Below, piece after piece: positions 9,316 to 18,649 of a DNA stretch of 64,000 nucleotides. Origin of the DNA: Aurantimonas sp036549475. Lineage in GTDB: Bacteria; Pseudomonadota; Alphaproteobacteria; Rhizobiales; Rhizobiaceae. The translations under genes and the position numbers were made by a program. The notes beneath the pieces were generated by a model that had not been told where the DNA came from, ran no database searches, and saw only the letters and a program-made list of their open reading frames with translations. The first letter of the stretch is position 1. Every line of letters starts with the position of its first letter. Location of the stretch: positions 1 through 64,000 of the forward strand of contig NZ_JAZHLI010000003.1 in assembly GCF_036549475.1 (NCBI RefSeq), in the 5' to 3' direction.

Positions 9316-9990
9316 TCAGTGCGGCCCGCCCGCCGTGCCCGGATTGAAGGACGGCGCGTCGCTTGCCGGAAAGGATTCGCGCCCCGCCTCGTCCAGCATG
9401 TCATCGATCCGGCGCTTCATCTCGGCGGCCTCTCGTGCCGCGACCGTCAGATCGTGAACGTGAACGTCCTCGCCGCCATTGCGCCGCATGATGTCGGTCG
9501 CCCGGCGCTCGTGATCCGCGTCGCGGGCATGGACCCACAGCAGCAATCCTCCGGCGGCAAGCTGTTCCTCAATGCGCTGCGAATACTCGCGCTCGATCGT
9601 CCGGTCGAACACACTGCCAAGCGAGCCAGCGATGTAGCCGGAAACCGTGGCGGCAGCGATCGCCGCAGCGAGCGTGCCGCCGGAGGCCAGCATGGCCCCG
9701 GCCGCGGCGACGGCACCGACATAGATGAGGATGCCCGCGACCATGCCTTCCGCATCGCCGACATCCTCCCTCGACACATAGGCGACGACCGGGACGGACG
9801 GGTTGTCCTCCAGGTCGCGCACCGACCTGTAACGATGGCCGAGTTGCTGTTCGACGGCCGCACGACTGGCGAGAAGGCTGAGTTCGGCCCGGTCGAACCC
9901 ACCGCCGAGCAGGTCGTCGATCGCCGCCTGGAATTGCCTCCGGTCGTGGAACACGCCCACTGCCTCACGGACCGGCGTCACTTCGTTCAT
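9316..9990 (-). CDS. YflT-like general stress protein with glycine-zipper membrane segment
   Basis: The 224-residue protein has an N-terminal domain (VREAVGVFHDRRQFQAAIDD, then LGGGFDRAELSLLAS) like the general stress YflT/DUF1269-type domains. A hydrophobic Gly/Ala-rich stretch follows (about residues 85-127, GILIYVGAVAAAGAMLASGG) that could insert in a membrane, and then a charged C-terminus. ATG 9990 follows a perfect AGGAGG. It converges on the dehydrogenase with 28 bp between stops and is downstream of the spy-like gene, separated by a dispersed repeat. No catalytic residues are visible; a structural or membrane stress role is inferred from similarity and context only. Confidence 0.65.
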   Translation of the reverse strand: MNEVTPVREAVGVFHDRRQFQAAIDDLLGGGFDRAELSLLASRAAVEQQLGHRYRSVRDLEDNPSVPVVAYVSREDVGDAEGMVAGILIYVGAVAAAGAMLASGGTLAAAIAAATVSGYIAGSLGSVFDRTIEREYSQRIEEQLAAGGLLLWVHARDADHERRATDIMRRNGGEDVHVHDLTVAAREAAEMKRRIDDMLDEAGRESFPASDAPSFNPGTAGGPH

Positions 9991-10026
9991 CGCAAGACCT
10001 CCTCGATAGCCGGAGCCACCCCAACA

Positions 10027-10120
10027 TCGGTCCGGAAATCGAATTCGACTTTCGGAAAGCACGATGTGTCGGTTCAATGTGTCGGAGCGTCCTTATGCGA
10101 CCTGTCGGACGCACGGCACC
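10027..10120 (-). repeat. dispersed intergenic repeat, copy A
   Basis: Read on the minus strand, this begins at the stop codon of the spy-like gene with GTGCGTCCGACAGG, then a tract containing TCGTGCTTTCCGA and ending in CCGGACCGAT. A closely similar element lies at 33001-33088, again directly after the stop of a minus-strand gene. It can form a GCGTCC/GGACGC hairpin. I recall repeats with this GCGTCC...GGACGC core from rhizobial intergenic regions; no search was run. Confidence 0.6.
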
Positions 10121-10696
10121 CTAACGGCGCATCATGCCGGGCCCGAAACCGCCGCCCCGGCCTCCGCCCATTCCCATGCCCATGCCCATCGCCGGCAGGA
10201 TGATCTCGTCCGCGACCGTCTTCTGCTCGTCATCGAGCTTGCCGTAGAGCGCGTCGACCGCGGCACTCACCTGCTTGACCTGCTCGAGCCGCGCTTCGAG
10301 ATGGCTCTGCTGATATGCCAGCCGTTCGGGCAAGGGCTTGTTCAGGAAGGAGCCGTCCTCGACCTCGTCCATCATCGCGCGCATCATGTCGTTGTGGGTC
10401 TCGGCCGTCGAGCGGACGGTCGACGCCAGCCCCTCCCAGGCCGGCAACTGATCGTCGGTGATCTTCAGTTCCGTCTTGAGGAACGCCAGCCGCCCGTCGA
10501 CGCGATCGAGCATGGCACCCGGGCCATATCCGGTCATCGGGCTGCCCATGGCCCCCCATCCGCCTCGCATCATCTGGTTCATGCCCCAGTGGGGCCACCA
10601 GCCGTCATCGTCCCGGTCCTGAGCCACCGCCGGCACCGCCACCGCGGTGGCGAGCGCTGCGGCAAGACATGCCGTCCGCCATGTGAAACGCGCCAT
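10121..10696 (-). CDS. Spy/LTXXQ-like periplasmic stress protein, methionine-rich
   Basis: The 191-residue protein begins with a signal peptide (TACLAAALATAVAVPAVAQ, cleavage likely after AQ). A Met/Trp/Gly/His-rich segment follows, then a helical LTXXQ-type domain (ELKITDDQLPAWEGL, later EARLEQVKQV) like the Spy/CpxP family of periplasmic chaperones and metal-stress proteins. The C-terminus is an MGMGMG-type Met/Gly tail. The methionines and histidines could bind copper (inference). ATG 10696 has GGGAGGATGG just upstream. A perfect FixK box and a separate palindrome lie within 75 bp upstream. The stop codon coincides with the edge of a dispersed repeat. Confidence 0.75.
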   Translation of the reverse strand: MARFTWRTACLAAALATAVAVPAVAQDRDDDGWWPHWGMNQMMRGGWGAMGSPMTGYGPGAMLDRVDGRLAFLKTELKITDDQLPAWEGLASTVRSTAETHNDMMRAMMDEVEDGSFLNKPLPERLAYQQSHLEARLEQVKQVSAAVDALYGKLDDEQKTVADEIILPAMGMGMGMGGGRGGGFGPGMMRR

Positions 10697-10732
10697 GATC
10701 CATCCTCCCAAAGAACAAGTTCGTCGTGCACT

Positions 10733-10750
10733 CTCAACCTCACGGTTGAG
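10733..10750. promoter_or_regulatory. palindrome CTCAACC-N4-GGTTGAG upstream of the spy-like gene
   Basis: A perfect 7-bp inverted repeat with a 4-nt spacer, centred about 45 bp before the start codon, between the FixK box and the gene. The geometry suits a dimeric regulator's operator; it also has the core of an extended FixK-like half site (TTGAG). No regulator can be assigned. Confidence 0.35.
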
Positions 10751-10757
10751 ACCGGCC

Positions 10758-10771
10758 TTGATCCCGATCAA
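10758..10771. promoter_or_regulatory. FixK/FNR box upstream of the spy-like gene
   Basis: TTGAT-CCCG-ATCAA, a perfect consensus and identical to the site at 8095-8108. It ends 62 bp upstream of the minus-strand spy-like start. The only gene to its right (HAD-ATPase, 10927) ends rather than starts here, so the spy-like gene is the target. Confidence 0.75.
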
Positions 10772-10926
10772 TGTCGCCGGCCAGATCGGATTTGGCCGGA
10801 CGCACGGCATCCCGTCGGCAACCGTCCTGCACCCACAACCTTGCAGGCCAAGATGCGCAGCGTCGCGAACGGCTGGCGGAAGAACGCGGCGCATGGCCAT
10901 GTCCTGGTGAAGGGCAGCGCGCCGCG

Positions 10927-12633
10927 TCACTCCGCCGGCGCCGCGTAGCGCCGCCAGATGGCCTTGCGGATGCGCCGGCGGCTTTCCTGCGGCGGCAGGG
11001 TCCGGTCGTCCTCGACTCGCTCGGCCTCCAGCGCCAGGTCCTCGTCCCGGATCACGTGCCGGAACCAGGCGGAATAGTCTCCGGCGCGCAGATGGTGCTC
11101 CCAGATCCGGTCATCGACCTCGGCCGCGATATCGACGAAACGATAGAGGTTCCTCGCGGGGCGGTTCAGCGCCTTGTGCGCGCCACAGAAGTAGAAGCTG
11201 CGATCCGCGCCGACATCGCCGACTGCATATTTGCCGCGGTGGCGTCTATGCGTCTGGAGCGGCGGTGCGACCTTGATGCAGGCCGGTGGATCGGCGGAAC
11301 CCGGCTTCCAGTAGAGCACCTCGTCGGGTCCGCAGGCGGAAGGTCGATCCGGCACGTCCACCTTGAGGACCTTGGCCAGGCGGGCCAGCATGTCGCGCTC
11401 CGGATCGCCGACCAGGAGAACCACCTCGATCCGGCGCAGGATTTCGGGCGCCAGGGCGTGGGGATAGGCGGTGACAAGAATGGACGCCGGGGTCTCCGGC
11501 AGCACCTGCGACATCGTCTCGTCGGCATCCGCCGGCAGCACCTCATGAGCCTCGTCGATCAGCAGCCAATGGGGACGCCCGGTCCGCGAGCGCAGGCGCG
11601 CGATCTGCGCCAGGATTTCCGACACCAGCATCCGCCGTTCGCGCAGTTGCAGCGCCTGTATGTTGACGACGAGACTGACCGCATCGTCCCGCAGGAGCTT
11701 CAGCGCCTCGGCCGCCGGCGGCGGCGAGCGCAAGGTGCCAATGAACACCGCATGGTCCAGGTCGATGTAGTCGCCTTCCGGGTCGACGACGCAGAATTCG
11801 AACTGCCGCTCGGCCATGCGCTCCGTCAACGCCGTGGCGAGACTGGATTTGCCGATGCCCGACGCGCCCGCGATCAGCACGCAGCCGGCGGACGGCGCGA
11901 GGATGATGTCGGCTGCGTGCCGGTCGGTGCCCAGCAGGATCCCGCGCCGGCGGATCGGCGCAAGAGCCGCGTCCTCCGCGAGGATCCGGTCGACCAGTTC
12001 GACGACGCCGGCGCCGTGGTCCGATGCCAGATTGACATCCGCCGCCTCCTTGACCGATGGGACGGCATTGGAGACGGCAGCGCCGCAGCCACTCGCAGCC
12101 AGCAAGGCATGGTCGTTCTCGGCATCGCCGACGGCGACCACGTTGTGGGCCGACAGTTCCAGTTCCCGGAGTGCGGCCGCGAGCCCCGACGCCTTGTTGA
12201 CCCCGGGCGGCAGGATCATGATCGCGCCCTTGTTGAAGACGATCTGCAGTTCCAGCCCGAGTTCGCGTATGGCTTCGAGGACTGCGCCCTGATGCGGCTC
12301 CCAGGTCGCGACGATGCCACGCCCGACGGAGATGGGCCCCACTCCGCGCTGGCGAAGCCTCTGCACGAAACGCGCGGGCGGTGGCAGCGCCAGCACCTGC
12401 TCCAGCCCCGTCCGGGGATCGAAGAGAAGCGCGCCGTTTTCCGCGACGACCCGGTCGAACATCGCGGTCTCCGGAAAGATCCGGACCAGATCGGGCAATT
12501 CGCGCCCGGTGACGAGGATCAGTCGCCGGCCGGAATCCCGCAGCCGCCTCAGCGCCTCGCAGGTCTCGGCCGTGACGACGCCGTCATGCGCCAGTGTGCC
12601 GTCATAATCGGTGGCGAGCGCGAGAAAGTACAA
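10927..12633 (-). CDS. HAD-IIB phosphatase fused to a HerA-like P-loop ATPase
   Basis: The 568-residue protein has two domains. Residues 1-225 are a Cof-type HAD phosphatase: DYDGT at 9-13, threonine of motif II at 42, lysine near 147 and GDAEND at 169-174. Residues ~230-420 are a P-loop ATPase with Walker A GASGIGKS (256-263), VDPEGDY (283-289) and Walker B LLIDEAHE (357-364), similar to HerA/DUF87 ATPases. About 140 basic and aromatic residues follow. Both catalytic sites look intact. The substrate is unknown; sugar-phosphate phosphatase coupled to nucleotide sensing is one guess. It lies 92 bp downstream of the fixK-type gene, same strand. The fusion is the odd feature here. Confidence 0.8.
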   Translation of the reverse strand: MYFLALATDYDGTLAHDGVVTAETCEALRRLRDSGRRLILVTGRELPDLVRIFPETAMFDRVVAENGALLFDPRTGLEQVLALPPPARFVQRLRQRGVGPISVGRGIVATWEPHQGAVLEAIRELGLELQIVFNKGAIMILPPGVNKASGLAAALRELELSAHNVVAVGDAENDHALLAASGCGAAVSNAVPSVKEAADVNLASDHGAGVVELVDRILAEDAALAPIRRRGILLGTDRHAADIILAPSAGCVLIAGASGIGKSSLATALTERMAERQFEFCVVDPEGDYIDLDHAVFIGTLRSPPPAAEALKLLRDDAVSLVVNIQALQLRERRMLVSEILAQIARLRSRTGRPHWLLIDEAHEVLPADADETMSQVLPETPASILVTAYPHALAPEILRRIEVVLLVGDPERDMLARLAKVLKVDVPDRPSACGPDEVLYWKPGSADPPACIKVAPPLQTHRRHRGKYAVGDVGADRSFYFCGAHKALNRPARNLYRFVDIAAEVDDRIWEHHLRAGDYSAWFRHVIRDEDLALEAERVEDDRTLPPQESRRRIRKAIWRRYAAPAE

Positions 12634-12725
12634 GGCGGCTCCTGGGACATGTCTGGCGGGCGTCCATTCGCCACGTTGCAGGCGGATGGTCCGGATATCT
12701 GACAGCCCCCGGCATCGTCGTGGTA

Positions 12726-13433
12726 TCAGTCGTTGAGCGAGGCGAGCGCGGTACGGTTGCGCAGCACCACGTGGCGAGCCGACGGGAGAGCGATCAGCCG
12801 GTCACGCTCGAACTGCGACAAGGTCCGCGAGACGGTCTCGATGGTCAAGCCGAGATAATCGGCGATGTCCTGGCGGGTCATGGCAAGGTCGACGATCGTG
12901 TTGTCGACTTCCGTCCGCGCCATCTCCAGAAGGAAGGCGGCCAGCCTCTGTGCGGCCCCGCGGCGACCGAGCAGCAACGAATGGTGCTGCGCCCGCTCCA
13001 GGCACCGCATGGCATAGGAGAAGACCTGCGGCGCCATCGGCTCGCCGTGGCTGCCCGGCCCCTGCAGGCCGCGCCAACGATAGGCGATGACGGCGCAATC
13101 GGTGACGGCCTCGGCCGACAGTGTGTGCTCGGCAGACATTTCCAGCCCGAAGATTTCACCGGCGGCGTGGAAACCGTCGATCTGGCGCCGGCCGTCGCTG
13201 AGGAACTTGCAGGTGCGCACGACGCCGCTGACGACCTTGTAGAAGAACCGGACGTCATCGCCGTCCGCGTAGATCTCACTGTCGTGGGCATAGTTTCGGA
13301 CTGTCCCGGTCAGGGCGACCCCGGTCCCATCGCCGCGTCCAGGCGTCGATTCCACCGTGCGTGGGGAGCTGCGTAAGCCAGCCTCATGGGCCGGAAATGC
13401 AGGGGCACACACTGTCGCGAGAGACGTCGTCAT
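12726..13433 (-). CDS. FixK-type Crp/Fnr family transcriptional regulator
   Basis: The 235-residue protein has a cyclic-nucleotide-like sensor domain (FFYKVVSGVVRTCKFLSDGR, AGEIFGLE) and a C-terminal HTH at about residues 186-209 (TRQDIADYLGLTIETVSRTL). E199, S202 and R203 form the E-x2-S-R recognition triad known in FNR/FixK for TTGAT half sites, matching the boxes found nearby. The N-terminal cysteine cluster that holds the Fe-S centre of FNR is missing (only one Cys in the first 70 residues), so FixK is the better name. ATG 13433 gives the usual length. It lies 125 bp downstream of the HWE kinase on the same strand and is the likely local regulator of this island. Confidence 0.88.
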   Translation of the reverse strand: MTTSLATVCAPAFPAHEAGLRSSPRTVESTPGRGDGTGVALTGTVRNYAHDSEIYADGDDVRFFYKVVSGVVRTCKFLSDGRRQIDGFHAAGEIFGLEMSAEHTLSAEAVTDCAVIAYRWRGLQGPGSHGEPMAPQVFSYAMRCLERAQHHSLLLGRRGAAQRLAAFLLEMARTEVDNTIVDLAMTRQDIADYLGLTIETVSRTLSQFERDRLIALPSARHVVLRNRTALASLND

Positions 13434-13558
13434 GGGAAGCTCCACCGTGCCGGGAAAGGTCTCTTTCGAGACTATTCGCGCACCACCGCAGGCGATATGC
13501 GGTTTGTCCCTCAGGGATATTACGTAGAGGAATTCTGCAAGACCGGCTTCGAGCCGGA

Positions 13559-15055
13559 TCAGGGTGCCACCCCAGCCTCCTGCCCCAGTGGCAGCTCTAT
13601 CCGGCACGACACCCCGCTCGGCTCATAGCTGATGTTCACTACAGCCCCGCTGAGGGTCAGGACGCGCTCGATCAGCGTGCTGCCGAAGCCCCGCCGGACG
13701 GGCTCTTCCACGGTAGGCCCGCCGCTTTCGACCCACTCGATCAGGACCTGCCGTCGGCCATCGCGCACGCCGAGATGCCAACCCAGATGCACGCGGCCCT
13801 CGGATATGCTCAGTGCACCGTATTTCACGGCGTTCGTGCCAAGTTCGTGAAGGACGAGACCGAGCGTGATGCCGATGCCGGGCTCCAGCGCGACATGCGG
13901 CCCGGTCATGGTGATCGCCGCGTTGTCCGGATAGCCGTAGGCCTGCAGTTCGGCGCTCGCCAGTTCAGCGAGTGACGCGCCTGCCCAGCCGCTGTCCAGA
14001 AGCAGGCGGTGCGTCTGCGCGACTGCTCCGACCCGCTGCCTGAGCACGCGCTTGTAGTCTTCCACCGACATCGTCGTTCCGCTCATGGAGATGATCGAAT
14101 TGATCAGCGTGAGCATGTTCTTCATGCGATGGTTCAACTCGGAAGTCACGAGTTGGCGCAATTCGTCGGACTTCCGGCGCTCGGTGATATCGAAGGTGAC
14201 GCCCACGACGGTTCGGGCCTGGCCGTCTTCATCGAACAGGACCTCGCCCTTGACCAGGACCCAGCCGAGCGAGCCATCCGGATGGGTGACCTGCAGTTCG
14301 ATCTCGAACTCCCCTCCCTTCCCCACTGCCTTGGCGAGCGCGTTCGCAAGAGGCATGAGATCGTCCCGCTGAAGGTCCCTCATCGCCATGATGCGCCCTG
14401 GCTGCAGCGCCCAGAGCCGCCGGGTGATCGGATCGGCATGAAGACTGCCGCTCCCAAGCCGCCACTCCCAGCTTCCCATGCGGCCGGCTTTCAGCGTCAG
14501 CCGCAGGCGTCGTCCGGTTTCCTCCAGTTCACGAGTGCGACGCGCCCACGCCGCTTCGCGCTGTCTGCGGACGGTCACGTCGCGGATGACCGCGGTCAGG
14601 ATCGGCGCTTCGCCGACGATCTCGCGTGACAGGGTCGCCTCGAGCGGAAATTCTTCGCCGTTCTTGCGCAGTCCGCTGACAGCTCTCCGGTGCCCCATCA
14701 ACCGGGTCCCGGAGGGGGGGTCGCGAGCAAATCTCTCGACGTCCTGCCCATGCGTGTGCCGGAACCTTTCCGGCAGCAGCATGTCGATCCGGTTGCCGAC
14801 CACCTCGCCGGCCGCATACCCGAAGATTTCTTCGGCAGCGCGGTTGAACACCACGACCCGGCCTGCGGCATCCGTGCTGATGATGCCATCGCCGACCAGG
14901 TTCAGGATATCGGATGCGGAGGGCGAAAACCTGACGGTCTGCGTGTCCGGACCATCAGAAAGCGATCCGGCGGCCCCCGCTGCCGGCAATTTGGAAACTG
15001 GCGTTTCGGCCGAACCGCGCGCCAACGGATCGAGCGTCTGCGTATGAATGACCAT
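13559..15055 (-). CDS. PAS-domain HWE-family sensor histidine kinase
   Basis: The 498-residue protein has two PAS domains (about 46-165 and 185-292, the latter with the PAC ending VVGVTFDITERR). They are followed by an HWE-type kinase core: H-box ELNHRMKN with H309, N-box LHELGTNAVKYG with N408, and the W-x-E element WVESGGP (441-447). There is no membrane segment or attached receiver, so it is a soluble cytoplasmic sensor. PAS1 might bind haem or flavin, but no ligand can be read. It precedes the fixK-type gene on the same strand. No response regulator gene is adjacent, so its phosphorylation partner is unknown; PhyR-type or single-domain receivers are usual partners for this family. Confidence 0.88.
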   Translation of the reverse strand: MVIHTQTLDPLARGSAETPVSKLPAAGAAGSLSDGPDTQTVRFSPSASDILNLVGDGIISTDAAGRVVVFNRAAEEIFGYAAGEVVGNRIDMLLPERFRHTHGQDVERFARDPPSGTRLMGHRRAVSGLRKNGEEFPLEATLSREIVGEAPILTAVIRDVTVRRQREAAWARRTRELEETGRRLRLTLKAGRMGSWEWRLGSGSLHADPITRRLWALQPGRIMAMRDLQRDDLMPLANALAKAVGKGGEFEIELQVTHPDGSLGWVLVKGEVLFDEDGQARTVVGVTFDITERRKSDELRQLVTSELNHRMKNMLTLINSIISMSGTTMSVEDYKRVLRQRVGAVAQTHRLLLDSGWAGASLAELASAELQAYGYPDNAAITMTGPHVALEPGIGITLGLVLHELGTNAVKYGALSISEGRVHLGWHLGVRDGRRQVLIEWVESGGPTVEEPVRRGFGSTLIERVLTLSGAVVNISYEPSGVSCRIELPLGQEAGVAP

Positions 15056-15444
15056 GTCGCTTCGCTCCCCATTTCAAAGTCCGGATCCGCGCCGCAGCGC
15101 AGCTCCACTGACGCCTGCAAGTCCGATCGACCCTCCCTGCGCACGGCATTTGGCATGGACCACGCGAACCGCTCTCATGCACCGGCCCGACCTGGCAAAC
15201 CGGAAGCGAGCCGAGTCGGCGACAACGCAGCCGGCCGCCGGAGAACGTTGACGCCGCTGAACTCAACCCGGGTTCGACGTGCGTGGACGAATTGTCCACG
15301 CCTCGCCAGTTGCGGGCATCCGCAGCGTAACCCTGAACGCAGCCTGTGGGTTGATCGAGATCAATGAGACTTGGCGGGGTCGGAGGATGATCCGGAGTGA
15401 ACCGCCCGGCGCGCAAATTCGCCGGCCACTCGAAGGAAGCTCAC
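15056..15444. other. divergent control region between the HWE kinase and DUF2892 genes
   Basis: These 389 bp hold no convincing gene. They contain the perfect FixK box at 15351-15364 and a short palindrome AACCCGGGTT at 15265-15274 of unknown meaning. Confidence 0.5.
15351..15364. promoter_or_regulatory. FixK/FNR box upstream of the DUF2892-ABC operon
   Basis: TTGAT-CGAG-ATCAA is a perfect consensus match, ending 80 bp before the DUF2892 start. It is about 295 bp upstream of the divergent kinase, so control of the plus-strand operon is more likely. Confidence 0.75.
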
Positions 15445-15675
15445 ATGGCCCTCTTCCGCACCGCGAATGTCGGCACCTCGGATCGCGTCATTCGCATCGT
15501 TCTGGCCGCGATCGCCGCGATTGCGGCCTATGCCTATCTGGCTGCCCCCTGGTCGTATCTCGCCTATGCGGTAGCCCTGATCCTCTTGGTCACCGCTGTC
15601 GTCCGGTTCTGCCCGGCCTATGCGCTCTTCGGTGCCAGCACCTGTGGATCACCTCGCTCGCCCCACGCGCGCTAG
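15445..15675 (+). CDS. DUF2892 family small membrane protein
   Basis: The 76-residue protein has the DUF2892 pattern: short N-terminus NVGTSDRVIRIVLA, then two membrane helices (about 16-33 and 37-52), ending with CPAYALFGASTC. The family is often found beside rhodanese and thiol or stress genes; function is unknown. ATG 15445 is preceded by AAGGAAG. It is the first gene of the operon behind the FixK box, with the ABC ATPase 36 bp downstream. Confidence 0.8.
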   Translation: MALFRTANVGTSDRVIRIVLAAIAAIAAYAYLAAPWSYLAYAVALILLVTAVVRFCPAYALFGASTCGSPRSPHAR

Positions 15676-15711
15676 GCGCCCAAAGCGCCCTTTAATTGTC
15701 GAGGCGGCGCC

Positions 15712-16478
<767 letters not shown>

Positions 16479-16482
<4 letters not shown>

Positions 16483-18257
16483 GCGCGCTCGACCGCAAGC
16501 TCCTGCGCGATCTCACCCGTCTCTGGGCGCAGAGCCTGGCGGTCGCCCTGGTCATGGCCTGCGGCGTCATGACGATCATCATCGCCGTCGGTGCGCACCA
16601 GTCCCTGCTCTTGACGCGCGAAGCCTATTACGAGCGCTACCGCTTCGCCCATGTGGTGGCGGAAGCCAACCGTGCGCCGTTGTCTCTCGGCATGGCGATT
16701 TCGCAGATCCCGGGCGTCGCGGCCTTCGAGATGCGGATCAGCCGCCGGGTGCTGCTCGACCTGCCGCAGATGCGCGAGCCGGCATCCGGTCAGGTGATCT
16801 CGCTTACCCCCCGCCGAGAACCGCAGGTCAATCGCCTGCTCGTGCGCCGGGGCAGGCTGCCCGAGGCCGGCCGCGCCGCCGAAGTCGCCGTCAACGAGGA
16901 CTTTGCCAAGGCGCACGAACTGCGGATCGGCGACAGTTTTTCGGCGATCCTCAACGGGCGCAAGGAGCGGGTGCGGATCACCGGGACCGTCCTGTCCCCA
17001 GAGTTCATCTATACGATCGGGCCCGGCGACATGGTGCCCGACCCGCGCCGCTTCGCCATCCTGTACATGTCCGAGGACGTGCTGGCTCCGGTGTTCGACC
17101 GCAAGGACTCGTTCAACAATCTGGTGTTGCGGCTGATGCCCGGCGCCAGCGAGCCGGCGGTGCTGATGGCGGTCGACCGGCTGCTCGAACCTTATGGTGG
17201 CATGGCAGCCTACGGTCGCAAGCATCAGATGTCGCACGCATTTCTCGATGCCGAGCTGATCCAGCTGGCAGCCATGGCGCGGATCATCCCGCCGATCTTT
17301 CTTTTCGTTTCCGCCTTCCTCATCAACATCGTGCTGACACGGCTGGTGGCGCTCGAGCGCGAACAGATCGGCCTGTTGAAGGCCCTCGGCTATCTCGACC
17401 GCACGATCGCCTGGCACTACGCCAAGCTGGTCATCGCCATCTCGGCGGTCGGCATCGCGATCGGCGCCGGGGCGGGAACCTAGCTCGGGCGCGGGATGGC
17501 CCGCCTCTATGGCGAGTTCTTCTCCTTCCCCTTCCTGGTGTTCCAGTCGAGCCCCGGCCTCTACGTGATCGCCGCGGGCGTCTCACTGGCCGCGGCGCTG
17601 GCCGGCGCGATGAAGGCGCTCCTGTCCGTCCTGGCGCTCGATCCTGCGGTGTCGATGCGCCCTCCGGCGCCGGCGCGCTTCGGCCGGTCGGGTCTGGCCC
17701 GTCTCGGACTGTCGCGGCTGTTCTCCAAGCTCACCATCATGGCGTTCCGTCAGCTCCTGCACCAGCCCGTCCGGGCGGCGCTGACGTGCCTGGGGATCGC
17801 CCTCGGCGTCGGGCTGCTGGTCACGGCGCTGTTCACCCGTGACTCGGTCGATTTCATGGTCGAGACCGTCTTCTACCGGGCCGACCGGCAGCATGCGAGC
17901 ATTGCCTTCGGCGAGACGGCGCAGCCCTCCGTCATGTCGGCGGTACGCCATCTTCCCGGCGTCCTTGCCTCCGAGCCGTTTCTCAACGTGCCGGTCATCC
18001 TCAGCAAGGGCAACCAGTCCCGGCGCCTCGCCATCACCGGGAAACCACCCGCAACCACGCTGTCGCGGGTGCTCGATGCCGAATTCGATCCCATGGTCCT
18101 GCCATCCGAAGGCGTCGTCATTTCCGAACGCGTCGCAAAGGTTCTCGGCCTGACACGGGGCGAAACGGCGAATGTGGAGGTTCTCACCGGACGGCGCATT
18201 GCGACGACCGTGCGGATCAGCGCCGTCATCCAGAGCTTCCTGGGACTAATAAGGTAG
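16479..18257 (+). pseudogene. ABC transporter permease (FtsX/MacB-type), nonsense-interrupted and 3' truncated
   Basis: The gene starts at GTG 16479, overlapping the ATPase stop. It reads as a FtsX-type permease for 334 codons and hits TAG at 17481-17483. The same frame continues after the TAG (LGRGMARLYGEFFSFPFLVF) with unbroken similarity to 18257, so the stop replaces one codon, most simply TGG (Trp) to TAG. The second half then ends abruptly after SVIQSFLGLIR at 18257, where permeases of this group (usually ~780 residues) continue for nearly 200 residues with the final membrane helices. The expected HlyD-type partner gene is also absent. Both lesions argue for loss of function; a restart at ATG 17496 could make a fragment. 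Confidence 0.8.
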
Positions 18258-18329
18258 GCAGACGTATTGACTCGCCCAAGCTTCCAACCAAGAATACGGG
18301 TTTGACTTGCTATGCTCCGGAGAACCGCC

Positions 18330-18476
18330 ATGGACAGGTTCATCGTTGATGCGAACATCGCGCGTTTCGAAACACGTCTGGCTTGCGAGACTGATCCTTC
18401 CCGCAGAGACACACTCATGCGGCTGATCGCCGAGGAAAAAGAGCGCCTCAATGCTCTTCTGACGAGGAACGGCTAA
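18330..18476 (+). CDS. small conserved-type protein, 48 residues
   Basis: ATG 18330 opens a 48-residue frame, MDRFIVDANIARFETRLA then a helical, charged ERL-rich end, with GGAG 8 nt upstream. Its start and periodicity resemble short helical proteins often seen in Hyphomicrobiales (N-terminal MDRF-V-x-NI-x-RF); I recall this pattern but cannot verify it. Two amphipathic helices are likely. It lies just beyond the break that truncates the permease. Function unknown. Confidence 0.55.
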   Translation: MDRFIVDANIARFETRLACETDPSRRDTLMRLIAEEKERLNALLTRNG

Positions 18477-18649
18477 TTCGTTCCAGCGCTGATCGACGAA
18501 GGCCCGGTGCAGGGGTGGCCGAATTCCGGCACTCGTGGTGCGTTCGATAAGCACCAGAATCGTGGGCTGTCGCCAGAATAGCGAAACGTCTCAACCGCCG
18601 CTCTGTCGTCCGCGATTGCAGCCGCGAAACGCCGGGACACGGGCTGGCG
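18477..18649. other. intergenic gap, no recognised feature
   Basis: Between the 48-residue gene and the 3' end of the cfa-type gene. Short frames on both strands show no recognisable protein pattern. It may be debris from the rearrangement that removed the permease 3' end. Confidence 0.3.

Noticed and set aside
10771..12702. 643-codon plus-strand frame opposite the HAD-ATPase gene
   Set aside because: Reads as low-complexity basic sequence; the minus strand has clear HAD and P-loop motifs.
17481..17483. TAG in the permease as programmed recoding (pyrrolysine or suppression)
   Set aside because: The gene is also 3' truncated, which makes ordinary decay the simpler explanation.
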